A stretch of DNA of 64,000 nt, from NCBI RefSeq assembly GCF_007003975.1, contig NZ_VFTC01000012.1, positions 112,322 to 176,321 on the forward strand. Reading direction: 5' to 3'. Of the stretch, positions 8,517-17,805 are shown one piece after another. Position numbers and translations under genes: made by a program. The notes beneath the pieces were generated by a model. It was given only the letters and a program-made list of their open reading frames with translations. It was not told the origin of the DNA and ran no database searches. The DNA is from Mesorhizobium sp. WSM4306. GTDB lineage: Bacteria; Pseudomonadota; Alphaproteobacteria; Rhizobiales; Rhizobiaceae. The first letter of the stretch is position 1; each line of letters begins with the position of its first letter.

Positions 8517-11006
8517 ATGAGCATCGGCGGCAATACGGGGTCGGCGAGCCGACCTGAGAGCGGCCTTACGGAATCGAAGGCGGGGAGGGCTTCGTCGAGG
8601 GACTTGCGCTTCCGGCGCATGAGCCTGCGGATCATTTGCACGGCCCTGTTGTCCTGGCTGCTTTTGGGTGTCTACCGCAGCGCAATCGTTGATCCGCAAA
8701 CCACGTTTCCAGGCCTTATGGGGGCCATCCCCAAGGGATTGGCATCGAGCTACTACGACTTGATTGTCGTTACCTCCCTGACCGTGGTGACCCTGATCCT
8801 GCTGTTCCTGGCAAAGGCCAGCCGTCTCGGCTCATCAATCGTTGTCTTCCTCTTCTATGTTGCTGTCGTGGTCTCTCTGGGCTGGGGATTTGCCAACATC
8901 AATCTCGTCAAGATGCTGGGCGAACCGTTCACGTTCCAGTGGCTGGTCTATGGCGACTTCCTGCAGAATGCCGATGCCAGGAACGCGATGGGCGACGCGC
9001 TCAACATAAAGGACTTCGCGACCCTTTCCGGGTCCGTCATTCTGGTGCTCATCCTTGGCTATGCCGCGGCCAGCCTGTGCCAGCGGCTGAGCGCCGCTGG
9101 CTACGGGGCCTTTCTGGGCGTGCTCGTTGTGTGTGTCGGCGCGGCCATCGCTGGTTCCGGGTACCACGTGCGGGCGGAGGCGCTGCCGGCGGCCAAGATC
9201 GACAATCCGATCCTGTATTTTGTTGAATCGGCAGTGCTCAGTCCAACGCCGGTCGTGCTGGCAATGAATGCCAACGCCAATGACCCGGATGTCGCAAGCG
9301 TCGGCGAGCGTCCGCCGGAGACGTCCACCTTCAAGGCGCCGACGCCAAACCCGATCAAGAACGTGCTGATTTTCATGATGGAGTCGGTGCCATCCAAATA
9401 CATCGAGACGTATGGCGGCAAGTATCCGATCACACCGAATATCAAGAGTTATGCAAAGGACTCCATACGATTTGACAACATATATGCGCACGCGCCTTCC
9501 ACGCACTACTCGGTGTTTTCTCTGCTCACCTCCATGTATAACGATATTTCATACTATGGCATGACCACCAGGTATCCATATCTGCCTCTGGACACGATCT
9601 CCAACACCCTGTCCAAGAACAATTTCCGCACAGGGTTTTTCTGGAGCGCGGATTCCCGATTCCAACGGGTCGATGAGTTTCTGCTCAACAAGGGACTGGA
9701 TGTGATCCAGGACTACCGGGGGCAGAAATGCGGTACCCCGACTTTCAAGCTCAGCTCCGAGCAGTGGAAGAACATGGACTACAACAGCGATCTTTGCACG
9801 GCGCAGTCGATCATCGACTGGATGAACAAGGACGCGGGAAAACCCTTCTTCGGCATAATGTTCACGGCGATGACCCACTATCCCTACATCACCGACAGCC
9901 CGATGTTTTCGAAGATGGCGCCTTCCTCCGACGGCAACACGCTGGTCCACTACTCGGATGACCAGAAATTCAATGCTTATCTCAACGCCCTGAAGGTCGG
10001 CGATACGGCGCTTGGCGAGATCCTTGAATCGCTCAAGCAGTCCGGCAAGCTCGATTCGACGCTCGTGGTCATATTGGGCGATCATGGCGAGGCGTTCGGG
10101 GAGCATGGCGACTACATTCATGCCAGCGCGATCTACGAGGAAAACATCCACATCCCGCTCGTCATGATCAACAAGTATCTCTTTCATGACGAAGTTGCGC
10201 ACCCGGTCGGCGGCATCGTCGATATCGCCCCGACGATCTTCGACATACTTGGACTTCCGCTGCCGAAGCAGTGGCAGGGGCGCAGCCTGTTCAGCGAGCA
10301 ACGGCCAAACAAGACCTTCTTCTTCAATCCCTGGGCCGGGTTCCTGTTCGGCTATCGCGAGAACGATCGAAAGATCATCTTCAACGCGACCACCGGCAAG
10401 GTGGAGGAATACGACCTCAAGGCCGATTCCGATGAACGAACCAACCTCTTCACGGCCGATACCGGCGACAGAAACGCGCTGCTGCAGCCCATCGCCGGAT
10501 GGGTGCAATCGCAGAGGCAGCGCGTAGCCGACCTGGTGGCCGCCGCGGCGAAAGAAACAGGACGTTGCTCCATCACCAGTCTGGAGGTCGACGCTGCCGG
10601 CATTAATCTCCAAGGCGCGCCTCGGGTCGACGTGCTGGTCGACGGAAAGACCGTCGCCGAGATCGACGTCCCGGGAAAGGAAAGCGTTGCATCGACGCCC
10701 GAAGCCGCCGTGGCGGAGCTAATGCAGGCGTCAACCGAGGCCAAGCCGTTCCACATCGATCTCAGCAGCGTGCCGAACCCGAAGACGATCGAGCTTCGCT
10801 ATGTCAACGACCTGTGGGGCGGAGAGGGCAAGCCAGGTGATCGCAACCTGTTCATCAAGAGCATCAAGGTGAACGGTCAGCTGGTGCCAAACACCAGGCT
10901 GCATGTCGACGAACAGTCTCACGGCTACACCGACGACAACGGGACAGCCATGTACAGCAACGGCTCGCTATGGGTTAGCGGCCCCTTCGTCGAGGGATGT
11001 GTATAA
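8517..11006 (+). CDS. LtaS-like phosphoglycerol transferase with C-terminal carbohydrate-binding module
   Basis: Starting at the ATG at 8517 (829 residues; a TTG at 8460 and an ATG at 8619 are alternatives), the protein has several N-terminal membrane helices (CTALLSWLLLGVY, LIVVTSLTVVTLILLFL, IVVFLFYVAVVVSLGW, VILVLILGYAAASL). A periplasmic alkaline-phosphatase/sulfatase domain follows: FMMESVPSKY, a nucleophile segment APSTHYSVFSLL, and metal motif LGDHGEAFGEHGDYIH. This layout matches LtaS/OpgB-type enzymes that move phosphoglycerol from lipid to glycan. The last ~148 residues carry YVNDLWGGEGKPGDRNLF, resembling Ca-dependent xylan-binding modules (CBM36/60 type). Decoration of a surface or periplasmic glycan is the likely role. 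Confidence 0.85.
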   Translation: MSIGGNTGSASRPESGLTESKAGRASSRDLRFRRMSLRIICTALLSWLLLGVYRSAIVDPQTTFPGLMGAIPKGLASSYYDLIVVTSLTVVTLILLFLAKASRLGSSIVVFLFYVAVVVSLGWGFANINLVKMLGEPFTFQWLVYGDFLQNADARNAMGDALNIKDFATLSGSVILVLILGYAAASLCQRLSAAGYGAFLGVLVVCVGAAIAGSGYHVRAEALPAAKIDNPILYFVESAVLSPTPVVLAMNANANDPDVASVGERPPETSTFKAPTPNPIKNVLIFMMESVPSKYIETYGGKYPITPNIKSYAKDSIRFDNIYAHAPSTHYSVFSLLTSMYNDISYYGMTTRYPYLPLDTISNTLSKNNFRTGFFWSADSRFQRVDEFLLNKGLDVIQDYRGQKCGTPTFKLSSEQWKNMDYNSDLCTAQSIIDWMNKDAGKPFFGIMFTAMTHYPYITDSPMFSKMAPSSDGNTLVHYSDDQKFNAYLNALKVGDTALGEILESLKQSGKLDSTLVVILGDHGEAFGEHGDYIHASAIYEENIHIPLVMINKYLFHDEVAHPVGGIVDIAPTIFDILGLPLPKQWQGRSLFSEQRPNKTFFFNPWAGFLFGYRENDRKIIFNATTGKVEEYDLKADSDERTNLFTADTGDRNALLQPIAGWVQSQRQRVADLVAAAAKETGRCSITSLEVDAAGINLQGAPRVDVLVDGKTVAEIDVPGKESVASTPEAAVAELMQASTEAKPFHIDLSSVPNPKTIELRYVNDLWGGEGKPGDRNLFIKSIKVNGQLVPNTRLHVDEQSHGYTDDNGTAMYSNGSLWVSGPFVEGCV

Positions 11007-11219
11007 CGTGCCGCGCGCCTGACCGTCGTCCTCGATTTGCAGCCCGTGCGTGCCGCGACAGATACTGTCGGCCTCCCGGTTGACATCTTCGCGCGGCAGT
11101 CAATAGCATGCGAAATACTGATGGTTGTGGCGTGGAGCCAATTGTCAGCGCAGGACGGACCGGGCCCGTTCTTGCGGTATGCTCGGCTGGTCGACGCCCG
11201 CTTGGGAAGCAAACATCGA

Positions 11220-11810
11220 ATGCGATCGCTCGCCATGACGACCCAGACCGGATTGCCATCTGAATCGGCGAGCGGGGCGAGGCGCCATCGACTTGCCAGG
11301 CGTGTCTCCCTGGCGCCCCTCCTGGCCATTTGGTGCCAGATGGCGCTTTGCGGAGCCGCGCACGCAGCTGCTGCTAAAGACAGCGGACCTGCGGATGCCG
11401 TTACCGTCCCGACTGCTTTCGAACTTCAGCTTGTTTATGCCGACCGCACGTGGATATGGGATAACGGAGCGGCCTATTTCGGACAGAAGGATCGACCGGT
11501 TCGGGCCTGGACCTCCGAGCAGGACACGGCTTCTGTCGGCGAAGGCAGATGGCATCTGAGCAACGATGGCAGGATGTGCATGGATCTCATCTGGCGGTCC
11601 CAGACCTACGCCGCAGCGCCGATTCGCACGTGTTTCAGCCACCGCATCCGGGGTGGGACCCTCGAGCAGCGCAAGGATCCGGACGGAGTCTGGTACAGTT
11701 TCAGGCACTCTCTGGAAGACCCTTCCGACGAGCAACGGAAATTCGAGGAAGGCGATTCAGAGGGCGCGCAGTTTGACAAGATCCGTAGCCTGATCGATTC
11801 CAAGAGTTGA
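11220..11810 (+). CDS. DUF995 family exported protein
   Basis: An ATG at 11220 after GGGAAG gives 196 residues; a much longer upstream in-frame extension (from 11037) lacks protein-like character. An unusually long N-region with arginines precedes a hydrophobic stretch (APLLAIWCQMALCGAAHA), a signal peptide or anchor. The mature domain contains TWIWDNGAAYFG, RAWTS, EGRWHLSNDGRMCMDLIW and GVWYSFR, the pattern of DUF995, a family common in Mesorhizobium and relatives. Function is unknown; two conserved Cys and several Trp suggest a small beta-barrel or sandwich. It is in the same orientation as the phosphoglycerol transferase 213 bases upstream. Confidence 0.75.
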   Translation: MRSLAMTTQTGLPSESASGARRHRLARRVSLAPLLAIWCQMALCGAAHAAAAKDSGPADAVTVPTAFELQLVYADRTWIWDNGAAYFGQKDRPVRAWTSEQDTASVGEGRWHLSNDGRMCMDLIWRSQTYAAAPIRTCFSHRIRGGTLEQRKDPDGVWYSFRHSLEDPSDEQRKFEEGDSEGAQFDKIRSLIDSKS

Positions 11811-11856
11811 TGCATGCGGCCCAAAGCGTGCATCGATTTTGGGGCACTGCATGCAT
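11810..11856. repeat. Degenerate copy of a dispersed palindromic element
   Basis: ATGCATGCGGCCCA at the left and GCACTGCATGCAT at the right enclose a GTGCATCGATTTTGGG core. It aligns along its whole length with the better-preserved copy at 42785-42833. It begins at the last base of the DUF995 stop codon. Confidence 0.6.
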
Positions 11857-12011
11857 GAAGACAGGGATAAGCGCGCGTTGACGTGCTTTGGTCTCAGGCT
11901 CTGTCGTGAGGACTCCCCACGATTTCCAGGGCCGAGCCGTATCAAAGGCTCGCTGAGAAGCCCTCACCCACCTCAGCGAGCCCACGTCCCGACGCACAAC
12001 AAACGGGACGA

Positions 12012-13091
12012 CTACCAGCTTTGCGAGCTGGTATTGCTTTCCGATGCACCTGACATGTCTGGCGCAGTTGACTGGCGGCGCTTCGCCGTCGGCATCGGAA
12101 TTGTGGACGCGGCGGCCTCCAGTCCGAAGAATGGGGCGGCTGTCCTGACGATCGTATCGATGTCGGAAAGTTCCGGCATGAAACCCAGATGTTCGCGTGC
12201 GCCGGTCGGGTCGGCGTAGAGCTCTGCCGGGTCTCCCGGGCGCCGGGGCCTGAAGACCGCCGGAACCGATTTTGACGTCATCCGGGTGACCGCCTGGAGA
12301 ATCTCCTTGATCGAAACCCCGCGTCCGGTGCCGAGATTGACAGACAGGCTTTCGCCACCCGCCTCAAGATGCATGAGAGCCCTCAGATGCGCGCGGGCCA
12401 GATCGCTGACATGGATGTAGTCGCGCACGCAGGTGCCATCCGACGTGTCGTAGTCCGCGCCGAAAATCTCGATCTCGTCGATCGTGCCGGATGCGGCCAT
12501 GAGCACTCGCGGGATTAGGTGCGTTTCCGGCGTGTGCCATTCGCCCAGCTCGCCCTCCGGGTCGGCGCCGCAGGCGTTGAAATAACGCAGGATCGCATAT
12601 TTCATTCCGTAGGCGGAGGCATAGTCCCTGATGATCTGCTCGCCCATCAGTTTTGTGCGCCCATAGGGGCTGATTGGATTTTGCGCCGAGGTCTCCCGAA
12701 TGGGCAATGTTTCGGGCACGCCGTAGGTTGCGCAGCTGCTTGAAAAGATGATGTTTTCGATCGAGCTTGCGCGCGCCGCATCCAGCACCGCGATGGTGCC
12801 CGACACATTGGTCGAATAATATTCCGCGGGCTCATGAACAGACTCGCCGACATAGGCCAGCGCTGCAAAGTGGATTATCGCCTTCGGCTGATAGGTCCTG
12901 ATCGCCTGCTGCAGTACTGTCCGGTCCCGGATATTGCCGACGACAAGCGGCCCCCAGGCAACCGATCTCTCGTTGCCGCGGCTCAGATTGTCGAAAACGA
13001 CGGGCAGGTAGCCGGCAGCCGACAACAGCTTGCAGGTGTGGCTGCCGATGTAACCGGCCCCACCCGTCACCAGGATTGCCGGGCGGCTCAT
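12012..13091 (-). CDS. galE: UDP-glucose 4-epimerase
   Basis: An extended short-chain dehydrogenase of 359 residues. It has TGGAGYIGSHT at the N terminus (NAD-binding), SSSCATYG with the catalytic Ser region, and the YGRTK catalytic Tyr-Lys pair. The later RYFNACGAD, VRDYIHVSDLA and NLGTGRGVS segments are the classical GalE signature. It interconverts UDP-glucose and UDP-galactose in the cytoplasm, supplying precursors for surface polysaccharide. The start codon directly abuts the stop of the upstream decarboxylase gene, so the two are co-transcribed. The C-terminal 25 residues are a low-complexity Ser/Thr-rich extension not usual in the family. Confidence 0.95.
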   Translation of the reverse strand: MSRPAILVTGGAGYIGSHTCKLLSAAGYLPVVFDNLSRGNERSVAWGPLVVGNIRDRTVLQQAIRTYQPKAIIHFAALAYVGESVHEPAEYYSTNVSGTIAVLDAARASSIENIIFSSSCATYGVPETLPIRETSAQNPISPYGRTKLMGEQIIRDYASAYGMKYAILRYFNACGADPEGELGEWHTPETHLIPRVLMAASGTIDEIEIFGADYDTSDGTCVRDYIHVSDLARAHLRALMHLEAGGESLSVNLGTGRGVSIKEILQAVTRMTSKSVPAVFRPRRPGDPAELYADPTGAREHLGFMPELSDIDTIVRTAAPFFGLEAAASTIPMPTAKRRQSTAPDMSGASESNTSSQSW

Positions 13092-14129
13092 TTACATCGC
13101 GGCTTCTTTGACAGGCCGGCTCGGGTAGAGCAGGGCGTCAAAATACGCCGTGGTATGCGCGAGCCCCTGGCTCAGGCTGATCTTTGGCTCCCAGCCAAGT
13201 TTTTCCCGGGCAAAGGAGATGTCCGGCTTGCGCTGTTTGGGATCGTCGACGGGCAGCGGCCGATGCACGATCTTCGACCGCGAGTTGGTGTATTCGATCA
13301 CCTGTGTCGCCAGTTCCAGAACGGTGAATTCGGCAGGGTTGCCGAGATTGACCGGGTGCTGCGGTGCGCTCGGTGCGTTCATCAGCCGGATGAAGCCTTC
13401 GATCAGGTCGTCCGCGTAGCAGAATGAACGTGTCTGCTGGCCGCTGCCGTAGACGGTCAGGTCGTCACCGTGCAAGGCTTGGACGATGAAGTTCGACACG
13501 ACGCGGCCATCGTCTGGCTGCATGCGGCGGCCATAGGTGTTGAAGATCCGCGCGACGCGGACATCGAGGCCATACGTTCTCGAATAGTCGAAAAACAGCG
13601 TCTCGGCCGAACGCTTGCCCTCGTCATAGCAGGATCGCGGACCATGCGGGTTGACGTTGCCGAAGTAGCCCTCCGGCTGCGGATGCACCAAGGGGTCGCC
13701 ATAGACCTCGGACGTCGACGCCTGAAATATCTTGGCATTGTTCCGCCGCGCGAGTTCGAGCAGGTTCAGCGAACCAAGCACGCTTGTCTTGAACGTATGG
13801 ATTGGATCTGCCTGGTAATGCGGCGGGGAGGCCGGGCAAGCGAGGTTGTAGATCTCATCGACCTGAAGATCCGGAGGCAGTGCGTCGACAATGTCGTGCT
13901 CGATGCACGTAAATCGCGGATCGCGCAGGAGGGCCTTGAGATTGTATCTTTTGCCGGTGTGGAAATTGTCCAGCGCGACAACGTCGTAGCCATCCAGCAA
14001 AAGACGTTCGCACAGATGCGAACCCAGAAATCCCGCCCCACCGGCAACCAGGGCGCGGCCCCGATTGGAGTTGGCGCGCCTTCGGCTGTTCCCGGACTCG
14101 AGTTTCAGAACATTGACAGTCCTACCCAT
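13092..14129 (-). CDS. UDP-glucuronate decarboxylase (UDP-xylose synthase)
   Basis: A 345-residue extended SDR with [15 protein letters not shown], then [32 protein letters not shown], and [11 protein letters not shown] carrying the Tyr-Lys pair, then [12 protein letters not shown]. The CPASPPHYQ and RSCYDEGKR segments are diagnostic for UXS-type decarboxylases rather than dTDP-glucose dehydratases. The reaction converts UDP-glucuronate to UDP-xylose plus CO2, in the cytoplasm. It is the first gene of a two-gene operon with galE; AAGGGG lies six bases before the ATG. UDP-xylose supply fits the xylan-type binding module on the nearby phosphoglycerol transferase. Confidence 0.92.
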   Translation of the reverse strand: MGRTVNVLKLESGNSRRRANSNRGRALVAGGAGFLGSHLCERLLLDGYDVVALDNFHTGKRYNLKALLRDPRFTCIEHDIVDALPPDLQVDEIYNLACPASPPHYQADPIHTFKTSVLGSLNLLELARRNNAKIFQASTSEVYGDPLVHPQPEGYFGNVNPHGPRSCYDEGKRSAETLFFDYSRTYGLDVRVARIFNTYGRRMQPDDGRVVSNFIVQALHGDDLTVYGSGQQTRSFCYADDLIEGFIRLMNAPSAPQHPVNLGNPAEFTVLELATQVIEYTNSRSKIVHRPLPVDDPKQRKPDISFAREKLGWEPKISLSQGLAHTTAYFDALLYPSRPVKEAAM

Positions 14130-15339
14130 ACTCCACCCCTTCGCCCTTACGCACTGCGTACGCTGACGCCGGACCGGACATAGCGTTGCCCGGCGACGTT
14201 CCTGAGAACGTCACAAACCTTCCGCTTCTGCGGAATCGTCACTCCTGATGTCTGTCGATTGCTTTCTGAGTTCGCTGGGCGACGCTATACGGCCATTAGC
14301 TGCCGTTCAGCATTCGATACGCCCCGAAATCGTGGTTACGCGTCTGGTGCCACCATCGCCCATTGCTCGCCCAAATTGCACATCCCAACGTACCGAAAAT
14401 ATACCTGTGGAAATCATAGTCAACTAAATTAGCAAATCCTTAACCGTAATCGTTGGGGAGTGGTTAATCATGAGGTCGGCAGCGTCTGCCGCCCCATCTC
14501 GAGGGCTGATCGCGAAATTGGAAATATCCAACAAAAAATAGGGATATTTAGGAATTTTTCGATAGACGAATGCAGGGATGCGCCAGGGTAATTACAGATA
14601 TGACGCGGAAATCGCCGGTCGAAAGCTAATACTTGTTTTGCATGTAAAAATTGATATTTGAAAATGTTTGAGTTTTTGAAATATCGAAAATATTGCAGCA
14701 TAGCGATTTGTCCATAAATTCTTATAAAACAATGCGATCGGCGCCTGTAGCGGGTTGGCCTAAAAATGTTCGCGGCTTTCCCAATGTATGCGGTTGAGTT
14801 CGGCCCATCGGTTGGGGCGGGCGCGTTCATGGTCTTTATAGCCTGGCCGGTGTTCAGGTTATCGGGACGATAGCAAACAATACCAAGAAAGTTCAACAGT
14901 ACTGACTCGCCAATCTCGGAAGGTTTGTGGCTGGTTACAGCTAAGACAAAACGTAAGGCTGTGATGCTATGCATAAAGATCTGCATCGAAGACATTTTGA
15001 ATTGAAACATGTGCCACCGTGCTTCTTGTAGACTTTTGGGATCGAGCCTCCCCCGGGGCACAATATGCCCCTCAATAATCAAGATCGTGGAATGATCCTG
15101 GCACCCATCCGTTATTTAGACTTTATTAATTTAGCGATTGCTTTTGAGCGCATAGGTAGAAATCCATCGGCGACGCAGACATGACTCCGATACGGTTTGG
15201 ACGGCGGGCAGCTCGCTTTGTCCAAATCCGCACACTCATTCATCTTTGTCTTGGACAAACGAGGCTCGCTGCGCAGGCCATCGCCTTTTGATCCTTGGAG
15301 CGCTATTGGCAAGCTGGTCGAACACTCGGGTTATTCTCA
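14130..15339. other. AT-rich intergenic interval without a supported gene
   Basis: About 1.2 kb separates the UDP-xylose synthase start from the next gene. From about 14400 to 15270 it is much richer in A and T than the flanks, with many short T and A runs. The longest frame (minus strand, 14468-15082) has no recognisable motif, an odd composition and no convincing ribosome site, so I do not call it. The part nearest 14130 must hold the promoter of the decarboxylase-epimerase operon. The composition could mark decayed acquired DNA or a large regulatory region. Confidence 0.5.
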
Positions 15340-15954
15340 ATGCGCTTTCTCTTCTTCCTGATCCTGCTCGCCGGTATCGCCGGCGGCGTCGTCTATCCCT
15401 GGGCGATGACGAATTTCTCCGGCCATGAGATCGGCAGCTACAGGGTCTACGAGCAGGGCCGCTTCAAGGCGGTGACGGTGGCGCTCTCGGCAGGCGATGC
15501 GCCGGTCAGGGTGCTGGTCGACCTGACGGCGCGGGCCGAACGCATCGTCTCGCAGCAGCGCACTATCTTGACGTTGACCGCGGCTGCCGGTGGCAAGACG
15601 GTGCTCGCCTCGACGCTGCAGTTCAACCACTCGGACAATCCGCGCCAGGTCAGCCCGCAACTGCCCGACAAGATCTTTCGCGACGAGGCCGGCGTGATCG
15701 CGACCGTCAGCCCCGGCTCCTATCTCTTCACCGTCGGCCCGGGCGATGCCGATGATATCCCGATGCGGGCGGTGGACCTGGTGCTGCGCGCCGGTACCGG
15801 CGAGATCGGCAGCCGCGCCCGGCCGGTCGGCTATGGATTGATTGCCGTCGGCCTGATCGGCTTCCTGCTGTCGTTGCGTTTCGGCGGCAGCCGGCCGGAG
15901 AACCCCAACTCGAAGCCGCCGCCGCCGCGCTGGGGCAGGGGCTCCTCGACGTGA
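15340..15954 (+). CDS. Conserved membrane-anchored protein of unknown function
   Basis: From the ATG at 15340 (204 residues) there is an N-terminal membrane segment MRFLFFLILLAGIAGGVVYP, a periplasmic region of about 130 residues rich in beta-strand-like stretches (FKAVTVALSAGDAPVRVLVDL, TILTLTAAAGGKTVLASTLQ), and a C-terminal helix VGYGLIAVGLIGFLLSLRF followed by a proline-rich cytoplasmic tail. I know no named family. It ends seven bases before rlmJ and probably shares its transcript, but no functional link is obvious. An in-frame upstream ATG at 15295 would precede the membrane segment with a polar leader, which is less likely. Confidence 0.7.
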   Translation: MRFLFFLILLAGIAGGVVYPWAMTNFSGHEIGSYRVYEQGRFKAVTVALSAGDAPVRVLVDLTARAERIVSQQRTILTLTAAAGGKTVLASTLQFNHSDNPRQVSPQLPDKIFRDEAGVIATVSPGSYLFTVGPGDADDIPMRAVDLVLRAGTGEIGSRARPVGYGLIAVGLIGFLLSLRFGGSRPENPNSKPPPPRWGRGSST

Positions 15955-15961
15955 GTGCAGC

Positions 15962-16810
15962 ATGAATTACCGTCACGCCTATCACGCCGGAAATTTCGCC
16001 GATGTCGTCAAGCATGTCGTGCTCAGCCTCCTGCTCGACTATTTGAAGCAGAAGGACAAGGCGTTCCGTGTCATCGACACTCATGCCGGGATTGGCCGTT
16101 ATGATCTGTCGTCGACGGAAGCGCAGAAGACCGGCGAATGGCGGGGCGGCATCGGCCGCTTGATCGACGCCCCGTTGGACAAATCGGCGGCTGCGCTGCT
16201 TGCCCCCTATCTCGAAGCGGTGCGTTCGCTCAATCCCGATGGCGGCGTGAGGAAATATCCGGGCTCGCCTCTCATCGCCCGCCATCTCATGCGCAAGCAC
16301 GATCGGCTGTCGGCGATCGAACTGCATGGCGATGATGCCGCCAGGCTGAAGACCCTGTTTGCCGGCGATTTCCAGACCAGGGTGATCGAGCTCGACGGCT
16401 GGCTGGCCCTCGGCGCGCATCTGCCGCCGAAGGAAAAGCGTGGGCTGGTTCTTATCGATCCGCCCTTCGAGGAAGCCGGCGAATTCGACCGCCTCGTCGA
16501 CGGGATGCAAAGAGCGCACAAGCGCTGGCCGGGTGGCATCTATGCGCTGTGGTATCCGATCAAGGACCGCAAGACGATTATCGCCTTCCGCAAGGCGCTC
16601 AAGCAATCCGGCGTTCCCAAGCTGCTCGACATCGAGTTTGAGATCCGGCCTGCATCGCGAGAATCCAGCCTCGACGGCAGCGGCATGGTGGTGGTCAACC
16701 CACCCTTCACGCTGGAGCGCGACCTGCGCATCGTGCTGCCGGCTCTGCACAGATTGCTGGCGGTCGAAAAGCCGGCGCACTGGTCGCTGGAATGGCTGGC
16801 CGGGGAATAA
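15962..16810 (+). CDS. rlmJ: 23S rRNA (adenine(2030)-N6)-methyltransferase
   Basis: The 282-residue protein starts MNYRHAYHAGNFADVVKHVV, the invariant opening of RlmJ, followed by VIDTHAGIGRYDL (SAM-binding) and LVLIDPPFEE, the D-P-P-F catalytic motif of adenine N6 methyltransferases. The C-terminal GMVVVNPPF is also typical. RlmJ methylates A2030 (E. coli numbering) of 23S rRNA before 50S assembly. Length matches the family (about 280). Located directly downstream of the membrane protein gene. Confidence 0.95.
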   Translation: MNYRHAYHAGNFADVVKHVVLSLLLDYLKQKDKAFRVIDTHAGIGRYDLSSTEAQKTGEWRGGIGRLIDAPLDKSAAALLAPYLEAVRSLNPDGGVRKYPGSPLIARHLMRKHDRLSAIELHGDDAARLKTLFAGDFQTRVIELDGWLALGAHLPPKEKRGLVLIDPPFEEAGEFDRLVDGMQRAHKRWPGGIYALWYPIKDRKTIIAFRKALKQSGVPKLLDIEFEIRPASRESSLDGSGMVVVNPPFTLERDLRIVLPALHRLLAVEKPAHWSLEWLAGE

Positions 16811-16844
16811 CAACGCTTCGCTGCGGGCGCCGCACGCGCCCGCA

Positions 16845-17065
16845 ACCTCCAGCGAAGTCATGCTTGCCGTGTCCTGCGACAGCCGCGCGGCGGTCGATGC
16901 GATGAACGAGGCGGCGGCGAAACATGGCGGCACGGCCGACATCAATGCCAGCAGGATTACGGCTTCATGTACAATCGCAGCCTGGCCGACCCTGACTGCC
17001 GCATCTGGGAAGCGATGTGGGTGGACCCGGCCGCGGTGCCGCAGGGCGACGCCAAGCAGGCCTGA
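16845..17065 (+). pseudogene. VOC/glyoxalase-family fragment, N-terminally truncated and frameshifted
   Basis: A frame reading ATSSEVMLAVSCDSRAAVDA through KHGGTADIN is followed, after a shift near 16949, by QDYGFMYNRSLADPDC and RIWEAMWVDPAAVPQGD, ending in TGA at 17063. Together these are the C-terminal half of a VOC (glyoxalase/bleomycin-resistance fold) protein, with the usual metal-site Glu in the IWE motif. The N-terminal half is absent because the sequence directly follows the rlmJ stop. It is therefore a decayed remnant; the long open frame spanning it is not a gene. Confidence 0.75.
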
Positions 17066-17266
17066 AAGGCCTCGACAGAGCGCCGGCCTTGGCAGCCGCT
17101 TCCCCGAAACAAGGAGAAGGCGGGTTCTTCAAAGGCACATGACGGTGGTTTGACGGCTTCGCACCGGCAAACCAGCCGCGGGGCCGCAAACCATCGTCCG
17201 CGCGACCGCTTGACCGCGCGCCGCCGAATCCGCAGAGTGCGCGCAGTCGACCTTTGAGAGGCTGCC

Positions 17267-17719
17267 ATGACTCGCTTTGCCAAATCCGCTCTTGCTGCCC
17301 TGATTTCGCTTTGCACGCCGCTGGCCGCACCCCTTGGCATCACCCAGGCGGTGCAGGCCGCCGATCTTTCCGTCTATTCCGACGAGGACAGCGGCGTCTG
17401 CGGGCAGGCCTGGGTGCTGAACAAGATCTCCAGCCGCTTCTCCTATCAGGTGCATCACGTGCCGCATCTGCCTGATGTCTCGATCACCGATTTCCAGCGC
17501 ATTCACCAGCATCGCTATCTGCCGGCGAGCGAAGAATGGCCGATCGGCCGCCGCTATTGCGGCGCTACCGTCAGCCTCTCCGATGGCCGTGCCCGCACCA
17601 TCTGGTACCTGATCGAGGAAGGCCAGGGTTTCGCCTCGATCGGCGACAATGTCGAATTCTGCGTTTCGGGCTTCGACCGCTGGATGGTCTACAACGGCCG
17701 CTGCCGCGTCCTGCGCTGA
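17267..17719 (+). CDS. Small exported cysteine-containing protein
   Basis: The 150-residue protein has a signal peptide (MTRFAKSALAALISLCTPLA, cleaved near VQAA). The mature part contains four cysteines (in GVCGQ, RRYCGA, EFCVSG and GRCRVL), enough for two disulfides, consistent with a periplasmic location. The segments VSITDFQRIHQHRY and IWYLIEEGQGF look conserved, and I recall similar short hypothetical proteins in rhizobia, but no function is known. Ribosome site GAGAGG precedes the ATG. It converges on the TetR gene, with a stem-loop between. Confidence 0.7.
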   Translation: MTRFAKSALAALISLCTPLAAPLGITQAVQAADLSVYSDEDSGVCGQAWVLNKISSRFSYQVHHVPHLPDVSITDFQRIHQHRYLPASEEWPIGRRYCGATVSLSDGRARTIWYLIEEGQGFASIGDNVEFCVSGFDRWMVYNGRCRVLR

Positions 17720-17743
17720 GAGCAGTACCTTTCTCCACCTTTG

Positions 17744-17772
17744 ACGCCTGTGGCGAGATCGGCCGCAGGCGT
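17744..17772. terminator. Stem-loop between convergent genes
   Basis: ACGCCTGTGGC at 17744-17754 pairs with GCCGCAGGCGT at 17762-17772 with one G-T pair and a seven-base loop. It lies between the exported-protein gene and the end of the TetR gene. No long T run. Confidence 0.45.
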
Positions 17773-17805
17773 GAGCGGTGAGGGATCTCGATCGCGCTAT
17801 TCTGT

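Noticed and set aside
14468..15082. 204-codon minus-strand frame in the AT-rich gap
   Set aside because: No motif, no ribosome site, mixed composition; not supported as a gene.
16440..17153. 237-codon plus-strand frame overlapping rlmJ
   Set aside because: Its first half is out of frame with rlmJ; only a short piece matches the VOC relic, which is called as a pseudogene instead.
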